The position numbers and the translations under genes were made by a program. Positions 27,729 through 37,134 of a stretch of DNA of 64,000 bases are shown piece by piece (position 1 is the stretch's first letter; each line of letters opens with the position of its first letter). The stretch is from Peptoniphilus_A sp001811425 (GTDB lineage Bacteria > Bacillota > Clostridia > Tissierellales > Peptoniphilaceae). The stretch is from NCBI RefSeq assembly GCF_001811425.1, contig NZ_KV804698.1:1-64000 (forward strand), read 5' to 3'. The notes beneath the pieces were generated by a model. It saw only the letters and a program-made list of their open reading frames with translations. It was not told where the DNA came from and made no database searches.

Positions 27729-27980
27729 CTAATATATGCTGATGGAACAAACTGGGTTGATGTTAAAGGTAGAACTAAAGATGGCTGGGCAAATAATGAT
27801 AATAGATGGACAGGCTGGGCAGGAAACAGCAAAAATGCTGAGCACTTAGGTACAAGAATTATTGCCATAAATAAAACTGACAAATATGTTATTCAAAGAT
27901 ATGTTATAAATCCAGAAGCGAAAGACATTGATACAGTAACCCAAGCTACAATCCAAAGACAAAAACCAGAATATCCAAAT

Positions 27981-30900
27981 ATGGATTGGTACAAGGGCGA
28001 TGAAGAAATTAAAATATATACCCTAGATGCCAAAGAAGGCGGAAATACTTCCGGTACAGTAAGTGGATTAATTTCAGATTTAAGACTTGCAGATTATAAT
28101 GTAACTGATATAACAGATAGTGTGAAAAAAACAAAAGATACATCACATTATCAAGAATCAAGATTAAAACTAGAAATACCAGCAACAGATAAACCTATAA
28201 TAGTAGACGTAAAAGTTCCATACAAGAATGATGACGGCGGAGTAGGTACTGGAATGGACTGGAGAGAAAATGGTGTAACCTACTGGAAGAGTGATTACTA
28301 CGAAAGAGTATCCGACATCAAAGAAGAAGGACCAACTAAGTCTGAGGCTGGAAGTATTATCGGATCTTATGTAGGCAAAGACTCCTTAGAAGTTACAAAC
28401 GATGCTAAAACATTCAGCTTTAAAATTAAGAAAGTAAAAGAAGGAAAGCCTGAAGAAACAATTCAAGGGGCAGTCTTTAAGCTAACAGGTCCAGAACCTC
28501 TTGCCGATGAAAAAATTAAGACGACTGGCAAAAATGGAGTGCTAACTTTTGATGGATTAAAAGCAGGCACATATAAATTAAAAGAAGATCAACCAGCGCC
28601 AGGTTATGAAGGAGCAAATAGGGACTGGACAGTTAGAATAACTACTGAAGGCAAGGTTTATATTAAGGAAAATCCAAAAACACAAAATACAAGTGCAGTA
28701 GCTAATGCAAATGCTGAAGCAGAGTCAAATGCTAAGCTCTCTGTAGTAAAGGCATATGCTTTAAGTAATACCAATGCTAATCCAGAACTAGCTATGAAGA
28801 TGCAAAAAGTTAAACAAGCATCCTATGGCATAGAAGATGAAATAAATAAAAAGTCTGTAGCCTTTATGACTGAAGCAGATAAAAAAGAAGCTTTAGTAAA
28901 GGAAAAACTTGACACAGTTTATGGTCCAGATGAAATCACAGACAAGTACACTGATATTGTTTCCATTAAAGAAATGGGCATGGCAGCTTATGCAGCTAAG
29001 GAAACTTCAGCAGATGGATTAGAAATTTCTGATGAAACAGCCCCAGAAGCACAAAGAGCTGGGGATGGATGGGAACAAGTTGACAACGCAAGTTCAACTC
29101 AACCTACAAAGAGAGAAGATGTTTCCGATTCAGAATTCGGACAGTTAATTGACACAAAGATAATCGAAATTGACAAAGAAAACAATAGATACAAACAAGT
29201 ATTTATCTACAAAGAAGGTTATGCTAAGAAAAATCGTAACATCAAATTTCACAGAGCTTATGATAACTACAATATAAGTCCAAGTGAAGTTACGACAAGA
29301 GTTTTCCAAGTGCCAGCAAATACAAACCTTGCAAACATTAATCAAAGTTCAGATGTAGATGCAATAGCTAATAAGACGGATATATCATCAAATGTTAAGT
29401 TTACATCTGTAACTGAAGGTGTAAATAAAATTCAAACTACAAATATTAATACAAAATATCCAGGTACTATCTTAATAGAAGTTGAAACAAATTATAATGA
29501 AAACTATCCAATTGGTTTAGGTTCAAATTATAACTTTAATACTGCAGGAACATGGAAAAATAAATGTTGGTTAGAAAAATCCTATGCTAATGAAGCTGGC
29601 GTTCCAGTAGTAAAGACAACTGTTAACCACACAATAACATTTGATGGAAATGGCGGTCAATGGCACATGGATCCAGTAACAGTTGAAGAGGGTACAGTAT
29701 ACGAATTACCAGGATCTTCATTTATAGCTCCAGAGGGAAAAGAATTTGATGGATGGCTAGTAAATGGAGAAAAGAAAAATCCTGGAGATAGAATAACTGT
29801 AACAAGTGACTTAACTGTAATTGCTCAATGGAGAGATAAAGCACCTGAGCAAGCAACTGTTTCATTTAGCCCTGGAGAAGGTTCTGGCACAATGGCAGAT
29901 GTAAAAGTAAATGTCGGTTCAAATTATCAATTGCCAGCTAATGGATTTACTGCTCCAGAAGGAAAAGAATTTAAAGCTTGGCAAGTAGATGTAACAGAAT
30001 ATCAACCAGGAACATCAATAATAGTTAATGAAGATACAACAATAACTGCTCTTTGGAAAGAAAAAGCTCCAACAAACTTTAATGTAATAGTTCAAAACCC
30101 ACAAGGAGGTGGAACAATTACAGCAAGTCCAACTTCTGCAACAGCAGGAACACAAATCAACTTGAATGTTACACCAAATGAAGGTTATGAAATCGAAAGT
30201 GTAACAATGAATGGTAAGGCTCTAACAGCTGGTGCAGATGGTAAGTACAGCTTTACAATGCCAGCAGGAGATGCAACTGTTTCTGCTACATTCAAGAAAA
30301 TTGATGATACTCCAGATCCTACAGAAGGTTGGAAAGAAATTACTGCTGGTAGTGCAGCACAAATCACTAACAGGCAAGTTGGTATCGAGTTTAAAGTTAT
30401 CAAGCAAGTAACTTATGGAACATATCTTCCAGGAGCAAAGTTTGAATTAACTAAGATGACAAATGATAAATATGATACAGTTGATGAAACTTTTGAAAAA
30501 ATAGAAGCAGTGTCAGATGAAAATGGTAAAGTAGAATTTTTAAGGGATGGTCAACCTGTTAAGCTAGAAAAAGGTTACTATCAACTAAAAGAAACTGAGG
30601 CTCCACTTGGTTACAAAAAAATTCCAGCACCATGGAACTTAGAGGTTACAGAAGAAAATGGTAAGCTTATTGTAAAAGCGAGTGGACCAGAAAAGGTGCC
30701 AGCTGACTATATAGCATCAGATTTATCAAAAGCTGGAAATAACCTTGGCTCAACTGACCAAATTAAATATTCATCTAAGATAACAAATATAGATACTACC
30801 CTAGGAACTTATGTAGAAAGGATCTATATTGATACTAGAGGGTATACAGGAAATGAGAAAATAAATGTTCAAATTCTTCCTAAGCATAAGAGAGAAGAAA

Positions 30901-33900
30901 AGGACTTTGTAAATGCAGATCCTCCAGTTACAATAGTAGGCGGTGTAAAGACAGCTTATAGAACAACCTACAAGATTGAAAACCCTGATCCAAACTTAAG
31001 TCCAGACGAAGTACTGAAAAAATACAGTTTGTCTAATCCTGGAGTTACTATGGTTAACACAGCAAGGTGGAGACCATTTGACTGGGGATTTGATGAAGAT
31101 ATTTTGAACCTTGACAAAGGTGTTTACTTTATAGACATCGAGGGCTATTTCGATAGAAAGCCTGAAAATAGAGCAGATGCAATAAAGAAACTAGAAAGTA
31201 TAGACATCAATATTGACTTCTATGAAGGTGCAAGAGAATTCCAAGAAAAGCAAGCTGATGGAACTTGGAAATCCTATGAAGGAGCCGCTTACCAAAAAGG
31301 TAATATTAATAATGGAATAACAGATATGACACCTAAAGAAGGTCAAAAATACCCAGATGCTTTAGGTAAAAATAATGGTAGAATCTATCCACCTATTGGA
31401 GAAAATGCTACAAAACTTCTAAGTGTAACAACTTCAGCCAATATAAATTCATTATATGAATCAAAAAACATGGATCTTCTTTACGGTGAAACACTAAGAG
31501 TAAACAACGAAACTGTCGACTACAACATTACTTTTTCAAAAAATGGTAAAGATAAAGATGATTGGGATATTGGAGGAACCGAAGTAGCTAATAGAAGACT
31601 AGCAGGAGCTATCTTTATGCTCCAAGAATACCAAGGTGTATTTGGCTGGCAAGACTTGTCAGAAAAGATTGTATCTTCAGCCTTTAACGGATACTTTGGT
31701 TTTAGAGGACTAAAAGAAGGTCGCTACAGACTAATAGAAGTTCAACCACCAAAGGGATATAAACCTATAGAAGGACCTATAGTAGACTTTACTATTAAAA
31801 CAAGTAAAGAAGACTTGGAAGTAAAGGATCAAACTGGTCATACTGTAAAAATCATACCAGCTGGTAATGGTTATATTGAAATCAATGATAAACAAGGTAG
31901 TCTATATAACACAGAAGGTTATACAGGAAACTTAATAGACTATGTAACTGCAGCCACTGCCAAAAACCTCGGTAAGGTAATAAATGAATTGCCAGGAAAA
32001 GGTAAAGTTTCACTAACAAAAGTTGACGAAAATGATAAACCACTAGGTAAAATCCATGATATTACAACTGGACTTGAAAAAGGTGCAAAATTCAAACTAA
32101 CAAGACTTGACAAAAAAGATGAAACAAATCCTGATGGTTCAAGTACTGGTAATGAATTTACTAAGATGGTAGATGAAAATGGTAAGATTGTTTTTGATCA
32201 ACTAAACATTGGTCACTACAGACTAGAAGAAATTGAGCCACATCCAGGTCATGTAAATAAAGACTATGTTTGGGAATTCACTATAGGTGGTAAAGACCTT
32301 GACCCTTATGCTGAAGACAAATCAACTCCAACTAGAAATATTACAGACAAGATTATACTTGATGAATCTACAGTCACAGTCCAAAAGACACTTTCTGATG
32401 ATAAAACTAATATAGAAAATGCGATTTACCCACACAAGGCGCAAAATCTTAACATTAAAAATGAATTTAAGATTACCAAAGGCACGAATATACAACCAGG
32501 AGACTATTTTGAAGTAAAACTTACTGATTCTATAGACCTAGAAGGTATTTACAAAAATAGAACTTTTACAAACCTAGATATATTTGCAGAAGGTGTAGGT
32601 ACAATAGCTAAGGCATATTATGACAAAGAAAATGGAGTTATAAAATATGTCTTTACGGAATTTGCTAAAGTATTTACTTTAAATGAATTCACAACATCAC
32701 TTTCAGCTTGGATAAATCTAGACAAGATTACAACATCAAGAGATAGTGAAGCAGTGGGAATTGGTCTTAAAGACCAAGATATGAAGACTAGAAATATTAA
32801 AATTGATTACGATATTCCTAGCGAAACTTCTAATCCTAAATACCAAGGTGGAGGATATTATTGGGAATATGACCAATGGGGTCAAGCATATGCTGTTTAT
32901 TATAAACACAATGTATCTGGAAAGATTTTTGAACTAGATCCTTCAACTGGTGAATTTACACAGTACTATTATATTAATAGATACGATATGAGAGGTTATC
33001 CAGATTGGAACTTCCGTTATGACCCATACCGTTGGGATACTACAAACAGCAAGGCTCTTGAATATGCAAAGGTTAAGGTTTGGAGATTAAATGACAAATC
33101 TGGCAATAATATAGAAAATAGTATGCCAGAATCCTTTGCCGTAAATGAAAATGATCCGAATTTAACAACTGTATATGATAACTACTTCAACAATCCAAAC
33201 TATGTAAACATTCACTTCGATGATGGTGGCGAACAAAGTTATATTGTTCAAGTAAAAGGAAGATTGCCTATTGAAGATGTTAAAGAACTAGAAACAGCTG
33301 GAGAAATTTGGACAAGTGATACAGGTGTAATTGCAGGAAGATATGACGTAGCAAGATTTAATGAAAATCAAACAGATGCAAGCGCAGAACTTTCATTAAC
33401 AGCAGTAAACCCTATAAACAAAATATCATTTAAGAAGTTAGACGAAAAAGGCGAAGCACTTCCTGGTGCAACATTTGGTCTATTCAAGAAAGACTTAAAT
33501 GGTAACTGGCCAACATCAGCAAACCAAACAAGAACTACTAAAGCAGATGGAGCTTTTGACTTTAGCAAACTTGAACCAGGTGACTACAAGGTAGAAGAAA
33601 TCACTGCACCAAGTGGATATGTCAAGATAGAGGGACCAGTATTAGAATTTACAGTTCAACCATCTGGCAAAATTGTTAAAAAGTATATGGTCGATTGTAA
33701 AGAAGTCATTGAAGAAATAAATACAGCAAAAACTATTGACGTTGTCAATAACAAGCCTATTGAGTTTGTCAAAGTCGATGGAGATGACAAAAATAAATTC
33801 TTAAAAGATGCGGTCTTTGAAGTATACTACAAAGAAAATGAAGATGGAGAATATGCTCCATATAAGATTACTGAAAATGGTGAAGAAAAAACTATGACAG

Positions 33901-34745
33901 TAACTTCAGATAATAATGGTAAGTTTAGTCTTAACCTTTCAAAAGATGGTTTTTACGCATTAAAAGAAACTAAAGCACCAGAAGGATATTCAAAATTCCC
34001 AGGCTATATTAAAGAATTTAGAATATTAAATGGCAAGGTTCAAACATTAGAAAAATCATCAAAACAAGGGCCAGTGCAAACAGATAATGATATAATCTCA
34101 AGTCAAACAATAGAGATAAATGAAAAAGATAAAACTTTCAAACAAAGAATAGTTTTAAATCCAAATCAAAAGGAATGGCATTTTGATGGAGGAGATACTC
34201 AGCTTAGATTATATGAAAATCAATGGACTGTAAATACAGAAGGCAAAAAGATTAGATATGCTGTTCTTGATGAAAACAAGTCTATAAGTGACTTAAAAGA
34301 AGAAGACTTTAAAGAATTTGAACCAAGAAATAGTACCGCTAACCCACTTATGTATGCAGTTGCAAGAATGTACGGAGAAAATAATTATACAAAACCATCA
34401 ACAACTAACAGTGAAATCTATACAAAAAAATCTCTAGTTGTAGAAGTCACAGGAAAACTAGGAGAAAGTGCAACAAGTCCTATAAGTATAAAAATGGACG
34501 TGAACTCAGACCACTGGAAATACAGTGAATTAACTTATTCACTTGACTATGACAAGATTGGTAAAGAGGATAAGATTTATGTAGATTATCAAAGTACAGT
34601 ACCAATTCAAGTTGAAAACCGCAAGGGTGAATATCCTTGGACTGGTGGTATGGGTACTTTAATCTTTACTGTAACTGGTTTGATACTAATGAGTGCTGCG
34701 GCTTATGTTTACAGCAGAAAGAGGAGGGCTTCTTATGATGATTAG
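27981..34745 (+). CDS. Giant SpaA-repeat adhesin, C-terminal part with sorting signal
   Basis: The frame is open from 27729, directly after the stop at 27726-27728. The first ATG is 27981 (2,254 residues) but has no ribosome site, so this is the 3' part of one broken or read-through gene rather than an independent gene. Content: SpaA-like domains starting near residues 142, 800, 1180, 1340, 1813 and 1925, and two InlB-type repeats plus a divergent one near 540-770 (ITFDGNGGQWHMDPVTVEEG, TITASPTSATAGTQI). The C-terminal sorting signal is YPWTGG, a membrane helix and the charged tail SRKRRASYDD. YPWTG is a variant of LPXTG. Absence of any other stop argues the lesion is recent, a sequencing error, or suppressed. 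Confidence 0.75.
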   Translation: MDWYKGDEEIKIYTLDAKEGGNTSGTVSGLISDLRLADYNVTDITDSVKKTKDTSHYQESRLKLEIPATDKPIIVDVKVPYKNDDGGVGTGMDWRENGVTYWKSDYYERVSDIKEEGPTKSEAGSIIGSYVGKDSLEVTNDAKTFSFKIKKVKEGKPEETIQGAVFKLTGPEPLADEKIKTTGKNGVLTFDGLKAGTYKLKEDQPAPGYEGANRDWTVRITTEGKVYIKENPKTQNTSAVANANAEAESNAKLSVVKAYALSNTNANPELAMKMQKVKQASYGIEDEINKKSVAFMTEADKKEALVKEKLDTVYGPDEITDKYTDIVSIKEMGMAAYAAKETSADGLEISDETAPEAQRAGDGWEQVDNASSTQPTKREDVSDSEFGQLIDTKIIEIDKENNRYKQVFIYKEGYAKKNRNIKFHRAYDNYNISPSEVTTRVFQVPANTNLANINQSSDVDAIANKTDISSNVKFTSVTEGVNKIQTTNINTKYPGTILIEVETNYNENYPIGLGSNYNFNTAGTWKNKCWLEKSYANEAGVPVVKTTVNHTITFDGNGGQWHMDPVTVEEGTVYELPGSSFIAPEGKEFDGWLVNGEKKNPGDRITVTSDLTVIAQWRDKAPEQATVSFSPGEGSGTMADVKVNVGSNYQLPANGFTAPEGKEFKAWQVDVTEYQPGTSIIVNEDTTITALWKEKAPTNFNVIVQNPQGGGTITASPTSATAGTQINLNVTPNEGYEIESVTMNGKALTAGADGKYSFTMPAGDATVSATFKKIDDTPDPTEGWKEITAGSAAQITNRQVGIEFKVIKQVTYGTYLPGAKFELTKMTNDKYDTVDETFEKIEAVSDENGKVEFLRDGQPVKLEKGYYQLKETEAPLGYKKIPAPWNLEVTEENGKLIVKASGPEKVPADYIASDLSKAGNNLGSTDQIKYSSKITNIDTTLGTYVERIYIDTRGYTGNEKINVQILPKHKREEKDFVNADPPVTIVGGVKTAYRTTYKIENPDPNLSPDEVLKKYSLSNPGVTMVNTARWRPFDWGFDEDILNLDKGVYFIDIEGYFDRKPENRADAIKKLESIDINIDFYEGAREFQEKQADGTWKSYEGAAYQKGNINNGITDMTPKEGQKYPDALGKNNGRIYPPIGENATKLLSVTTSANINSLYESKNMDLLYGETLRVNNETVDYNITFSKNGKDKDDWDIGGTEVANRRLAGAIFMLQEYQGVFGWQDLSEKIVSSAFNGYFGFRGLKEGRYRLIEVQPPKGYKPIEGPIVDFTIKTSKEDLEVKDQTGHTVKIIPAGNGYIEINDKQGSLYNTEGYTGNLIDYVTAATAKNLGKVINELPGKGKVSLTKVDENDKPLGKIHDITTGLEKGAKFKLTRLDKKDETNPDGSSTGNEFTKMVDENGKIVFDQLNIGHYRLEEIEPHPGHVNKDYVWEFTIGGKDLDPYAEDKSTPTRNITDKIILDESTVTVQKTLSDDKTNIENAIYPHKAQNLNIKNEFKITKGTNIQPGDYFEVKLTDSIDLEGIYKNRTFTNLDIFAEGVGTIAKAYYDKENGVIKYVFTEFAKVFTLNEFTTSLSAWINLDKITTSRDSEAVGIGLKDQDMKTRNIKIDYDIPSETSNPKYQGGGYYWEYDQWGQAYAVYYKHNVSGKIFELDPSTGEFTQYYYINRYDMRGYPDWNFRYDPYRWDTTNSKALEYAKVKVWRLNDKSGNNIENSMPESFAVNENDPNLTTVYDNYFNNPNYVNIHFDDGGEQSYIVQVKGRLPIEDVKELETAGEIWTSDTGVIAGRYDVARFNENQTDASAELSLTAVNPINKISFKKLDEKGEALPGATFGLFKKDLNGNWPTSANQTRTTKADGAFDFSKLEPGDYKVEEITAPSGYVKIEGPVLEFTVQPSGKIVKKYMVDCKEVIEEINTAKTIDVVNNKPIEFVKVDGDDKNKFLKDAVFEVYYKENEDGEYAPYKITENGEEKTMTVTSDNNGKFSLNLSKDGFYALKETKAPEGYSKFPGYIKEFRILNGKVQTLEKSSKQGPVQTDNDIISSQTIEINEKDKTFKQRIVLNPNQKEWHFDGGDTQLRLYENQWTVNTEGKKIRYAVLDENKSISDLKEEDFKEFEPRNSTANPLMYAVARMYGENNYTKPSTTNSEIYTKKSLVVEVTGKLGESATSPISIKMDVNSDHWKYSELTYSLDYDKIGKEDKIYVDYQSTVPIQVENRKGEYPWTGGMGTLIFTVTGLILMSAAAYVYSRKRRASYDD

Positions 34746-34968
34746 TTATAAGGTCAAAAGTAATCCTCTAATGGCGAGTAGTAACTATGGCAAGATAAGT
34801 TCTCATATACTGAGTAGCAACAAGGACAAGGCAAGTTCTCTTATTACCAAAGCTTATAGGGACAAGGTAAATCATCTTATCTTAAATGATTTTAAAATCT
34901 ATGAGGGCAAGGCTCTTATGATAAATTGCCAAAAGGCAAGTGAGAGAAGGTGTTGCTCTTATGATTAA
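34735..34968 (+). CDS. Small repetitive ORF between adhesin and major pilin
   Basis: 77 codons starting inside the adhesin's last codons, with GAGGAGG 7 bases upstream, so translation is plausible. The first four units after the start are 12-residue imperfect repeats (KVKSNPLMASSN, YGKISSHILSSN, KDKASSLITKAY, RDKVNHLILNDF) from a 36-base period. No signal peptide, membrane helix or sorting motif. Its last codons (RRCCSYD) resemble the adhesin's end (RRASYDD), so it may be debris from tandem duplication of that 3' end. Function unknown; it may not be a real protein. Confidence 0.35.
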   Translation: MMISYKVKSNPLMASSNYGKISSHILSSNKDKASSLITKAYRDKVNHLILNDFKIYEGKALMINCQKASERRCCSYD

Positions 34969-35021
34969 TTCTATTAAAGACAAGAAGAGGCACCCTCCTT
35001 AGTTGGAGCAAATAATATTTA

Positions 35022-35073
35022 ATGAAGATGAGAGTGGCGAAGGGGTCAGTCCCCGCCGCCCTCTCGGATTCAT
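35022..35073 (+). promoter_or_regulatory. GC-rich structured hairpin in major pilin leader
   Basis: Nested arms ATGAA/TTCAT, GAGAG/CTCTC, GGCG/CGCC and GGGG/CCCC with small internal loops and a TCAGT apex. No T run follows, so it is not an intrinsic terminator. It stands out in AT-rich DNA. Two further small hairpins follow before the pilin: AGTC-GAAA-GACT near 35177 and TTTGC-GATA-GCAAA near 35207. Confidence 0.6.
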
Positions 35074-35254
35074 ATTAATAAGCGGAATAATTCGTGTAAG
35101 AAAAGGTAATTCTAATTTATTTTTGATAAAATATTTTAGAAATACTTAGAAAAATTAAAAAGCCATTTATGGCAAGAGTCGAAAGACTAAAGTTCATGGT
35201 AATAATTTGCGATAGCAAATAATTATAAAAATTTATAAAAGAAGGAGTTATATT

Positions 35255-36991
35255 ATGAACAAGAAAAAAATTCTATCACTAATCATGGCATTAGTGATGA
35301 TCGTTGGAGTATTTTCTCCACTAACAGCGTTAGCAGCTGAAGGAGATGCAATAGGTACATTTACTAATGATGATATCTCTAAAACAAAACCTACAAGCAC
35401 AAAACTTTATGTACACAAATTACAAGCAAGTTCATACAGCGCTGATGTAGGAACAAAAGGAAAAGCACACGACGGTAGTAAACTAAGTGATACACAAATT
35501 GGTGAGCTTGGTAAAACACCAAAGCCAATTAATGGAGTTAAATTTAAATACTACAAGATTGATGATGACGCAAAATTTGCTGATATGGTTAAAAAACCTG
35601 ATAACTACAAAACAGAAGATAAAATGACAGGATATACTGGAACTGAAGCAATAACAGCTACAGTAAATGGTGAAAAAGGTATTCTATCTATAGGCGGAGC
35701 AGTTCTTGATCTTCCAGAAGGTAATTACTGGTTTATAGAAACTGGATATGAAAAAGACACAACTGATCCAGAAGCACCAGATAACATTTCATCTTATATT
35801 GCAGTACCTTTTGGTATTACATTACCACTAACAAACGTAACTAAAATTACAGTAGATAACGAAACTTATGAACCAGGTACAGTATGGTTAAAGAATGTTC
35901 ACACATATCCAAAGAACATTACAGGTAATGAACCAGTTCCTGACAAGACAGTTGGAAACCTTGTAAACAAACATGAAACTCACAATGTTGGAGATACAGT
36001 AACATGGTATATGAACGCAACAATTCCAACAAATATCAAGGACTACACAAAATTTGAATTCAAAGATACTCTAGAAAACATGCTAGACTATGTTGGAAAT
36101 ATTGAAGTTAAATATGGTAGCGGAGATAAAACTGATTTTGCTGAATTAGAAAATACTTTAACACTTGATACTCATTACACAGTAGTTAATTATGATGAAA
36201 CTACAAGAACATTTGAAGTAAAATTAACACCAGCTGGTATTGCTGAAGTAGCAAAAAATATTGAAGGAATTACAAATCCAAAAATTTCTGTTAAATTTGA
36301 TACTACATTAAATAAAGAAGCTAAGGTTGATACAGGCAACCCTAACGAATACACACTTAAATTCAACAATGGTAACACAACTGAAGATAAAGAAAAACCT
36401 TCAGATAAGCCAAAAGTATATACAGGAGAAAGAAAATTTGTAAAGACTGATTCTGCTGATAGATCAGTTCTTGCAGATGCAAAATTCGTAGTTAAAAACG
36501 CAAAGAGAACAGAAGAAGAAGGACAATACCTAAAGAAAGATGATGCAACAGGTGCAATTTCTTGGGTAAAAACAGAAGCAGAAGCAACTGTATTCACAAC
36601 AGATGCTAACGGAGAAATTAATGTTGGTAAATTACAATTCACTTATGCAGTTGTAGGTAATCCAACTGATATTGAAAATGTTGAACTTGATAAAGATACC
36701 AAATTGAACCAATATCAATTAGTGGAAATTCAAGCTCCAAAGAACTATGCTAAACTTGACCAACCAATTGATTTTGAAATTACACCAGATTCTTATAAAT
36801 CAGGTGCAGTAAAAATTGAACAAGGAAAAGCTGTTGATGATACAACAAATGGTACACACACTGAAATCAAGAACAAGAAATTAACAATCCCACAAACTGG
36901 TGGTATTGGTACTGTTCTATTCACTGTTGTTGGTATTGCTCTAATGGGCGGTGCTGTAATGGCAATGAAGAAAAATAGAGAAGAAGCTTAA
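35255..36991 (+). CDS. Major pilin (SpaA-type isopeptide-forming backbone)
   Basis: 578 residues. Signal peptide (ALVMIVGVFSPLTALAA), then pilin domains. The pilin motif is visible as VWLKNVHTYPKNI near residue 211, in which the YPK lysine is the nucleophile for sortase-made cross-links in this family. An E-box (YQLVEIQAPKNY) lies near residue 488. The C-terminus is IPQTGG, a hydrophobic helix and MKKNREEA, a class C sortase substrate signal. Start supported by GAAGGAG. Pilin motif, E-box and sorting signal together make it the probable shaft subunit, polymerised by the sortases encoded downstream. Confidence 0.93.
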   Translation: MNKKKILSLIMALVMIVGVFSPLTALAAEGDAIGTFTNDDISKTKPTSTKLYVHKLQASSYSADVGTKGKAHDGSKLSDTQIGELGKTPKPINGVKFKYYKIDDDAKFADMVKKPDNYKTEDKMTGYTGTEAITATVNGEKGILSIGGAVLDLPEGNYWFIETGYEKDTTDPEAPDNISSYIAVPFGITLPLTNVTKITVDNETYEPGTVWLKNVHTYPKNITGNEPVPDKTVGNLVNKHETHNVGDTVTWYMNATIPTNIKDYTKFEFKDTLENMLDYVGNIEVKYGSGDKTDFAELENTLTLDTHYTVVNYDETTRTFEVKLTPAGIAEVAKNIEGITNPKISVKFDTTLNKEAKVDTGNPNEYTLKFNNGNTTEDKEKPSDKPKVYTGERKFVKTDSADRSVLADAKFVVKNAKRTEEEGQYLKKDDATGAISWVKTEAEATVFTTDANGEINVGKLQFTYAVVGNPTDIENVELDKDTKLNQYQLVEIQAPKNYAKLDQPIDFEITPDSYKSGAVKIEQGKAVDDTTNGTHTEIKNKKLTIPQTGGIGTVLFTVVGIALMGGAVMAMKKNREEA

Positions 36992-37085
36992 TTTGTAAAT
37001 TATTTTAGTTTAATTCTTTGAAAAGACTTTATGATAGAGTCTTGATGAGTGTTGAAAGTTATTTAAGCTTTATAATTATTAAATT

Positions 37086-37108
37086 GGGAAGGGGATCTTC
37101 CCTTTCCC
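37086..37108 (+). promoter_or_regulatory. Strong stem-loop between major and minor pilin genes
   Basis: GGGAAGGGG pairs with CCCTTTCCC (one G-T) around a 5-base loop. No U tract follows. Position suggests an mRNA processing or stability element protecting the upstream pilin message. Confidence 0.6.
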
Positions 37109-37134
37109 CTACATATTTTGTAAGTGAGGTAGAG

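Noticed and set aside
27729..27980. Possible intergenic gap with a new promoter between two adhesin genes
   Set aside because: The stretch is open in the same frame as both flanking ORFs and encodes similar surface-protein sequence; it is coding DNA after a stop codon, not a spacer.
34750..34893. 36-base periodic repeats that could suggest a CRISPR array
   Set aside because: The units are strongly diverged, contiguous without constant repeats and variable spacers, and lie in an open frame; no cas genes are in the window.
37018..37134. N-terminal extension of the LPKTG pilin
   Set aside because: The extension would place 39 residues before a clear signal peptide and includes the intergenic stem-loop; ATG 37135 has the ribosome site.
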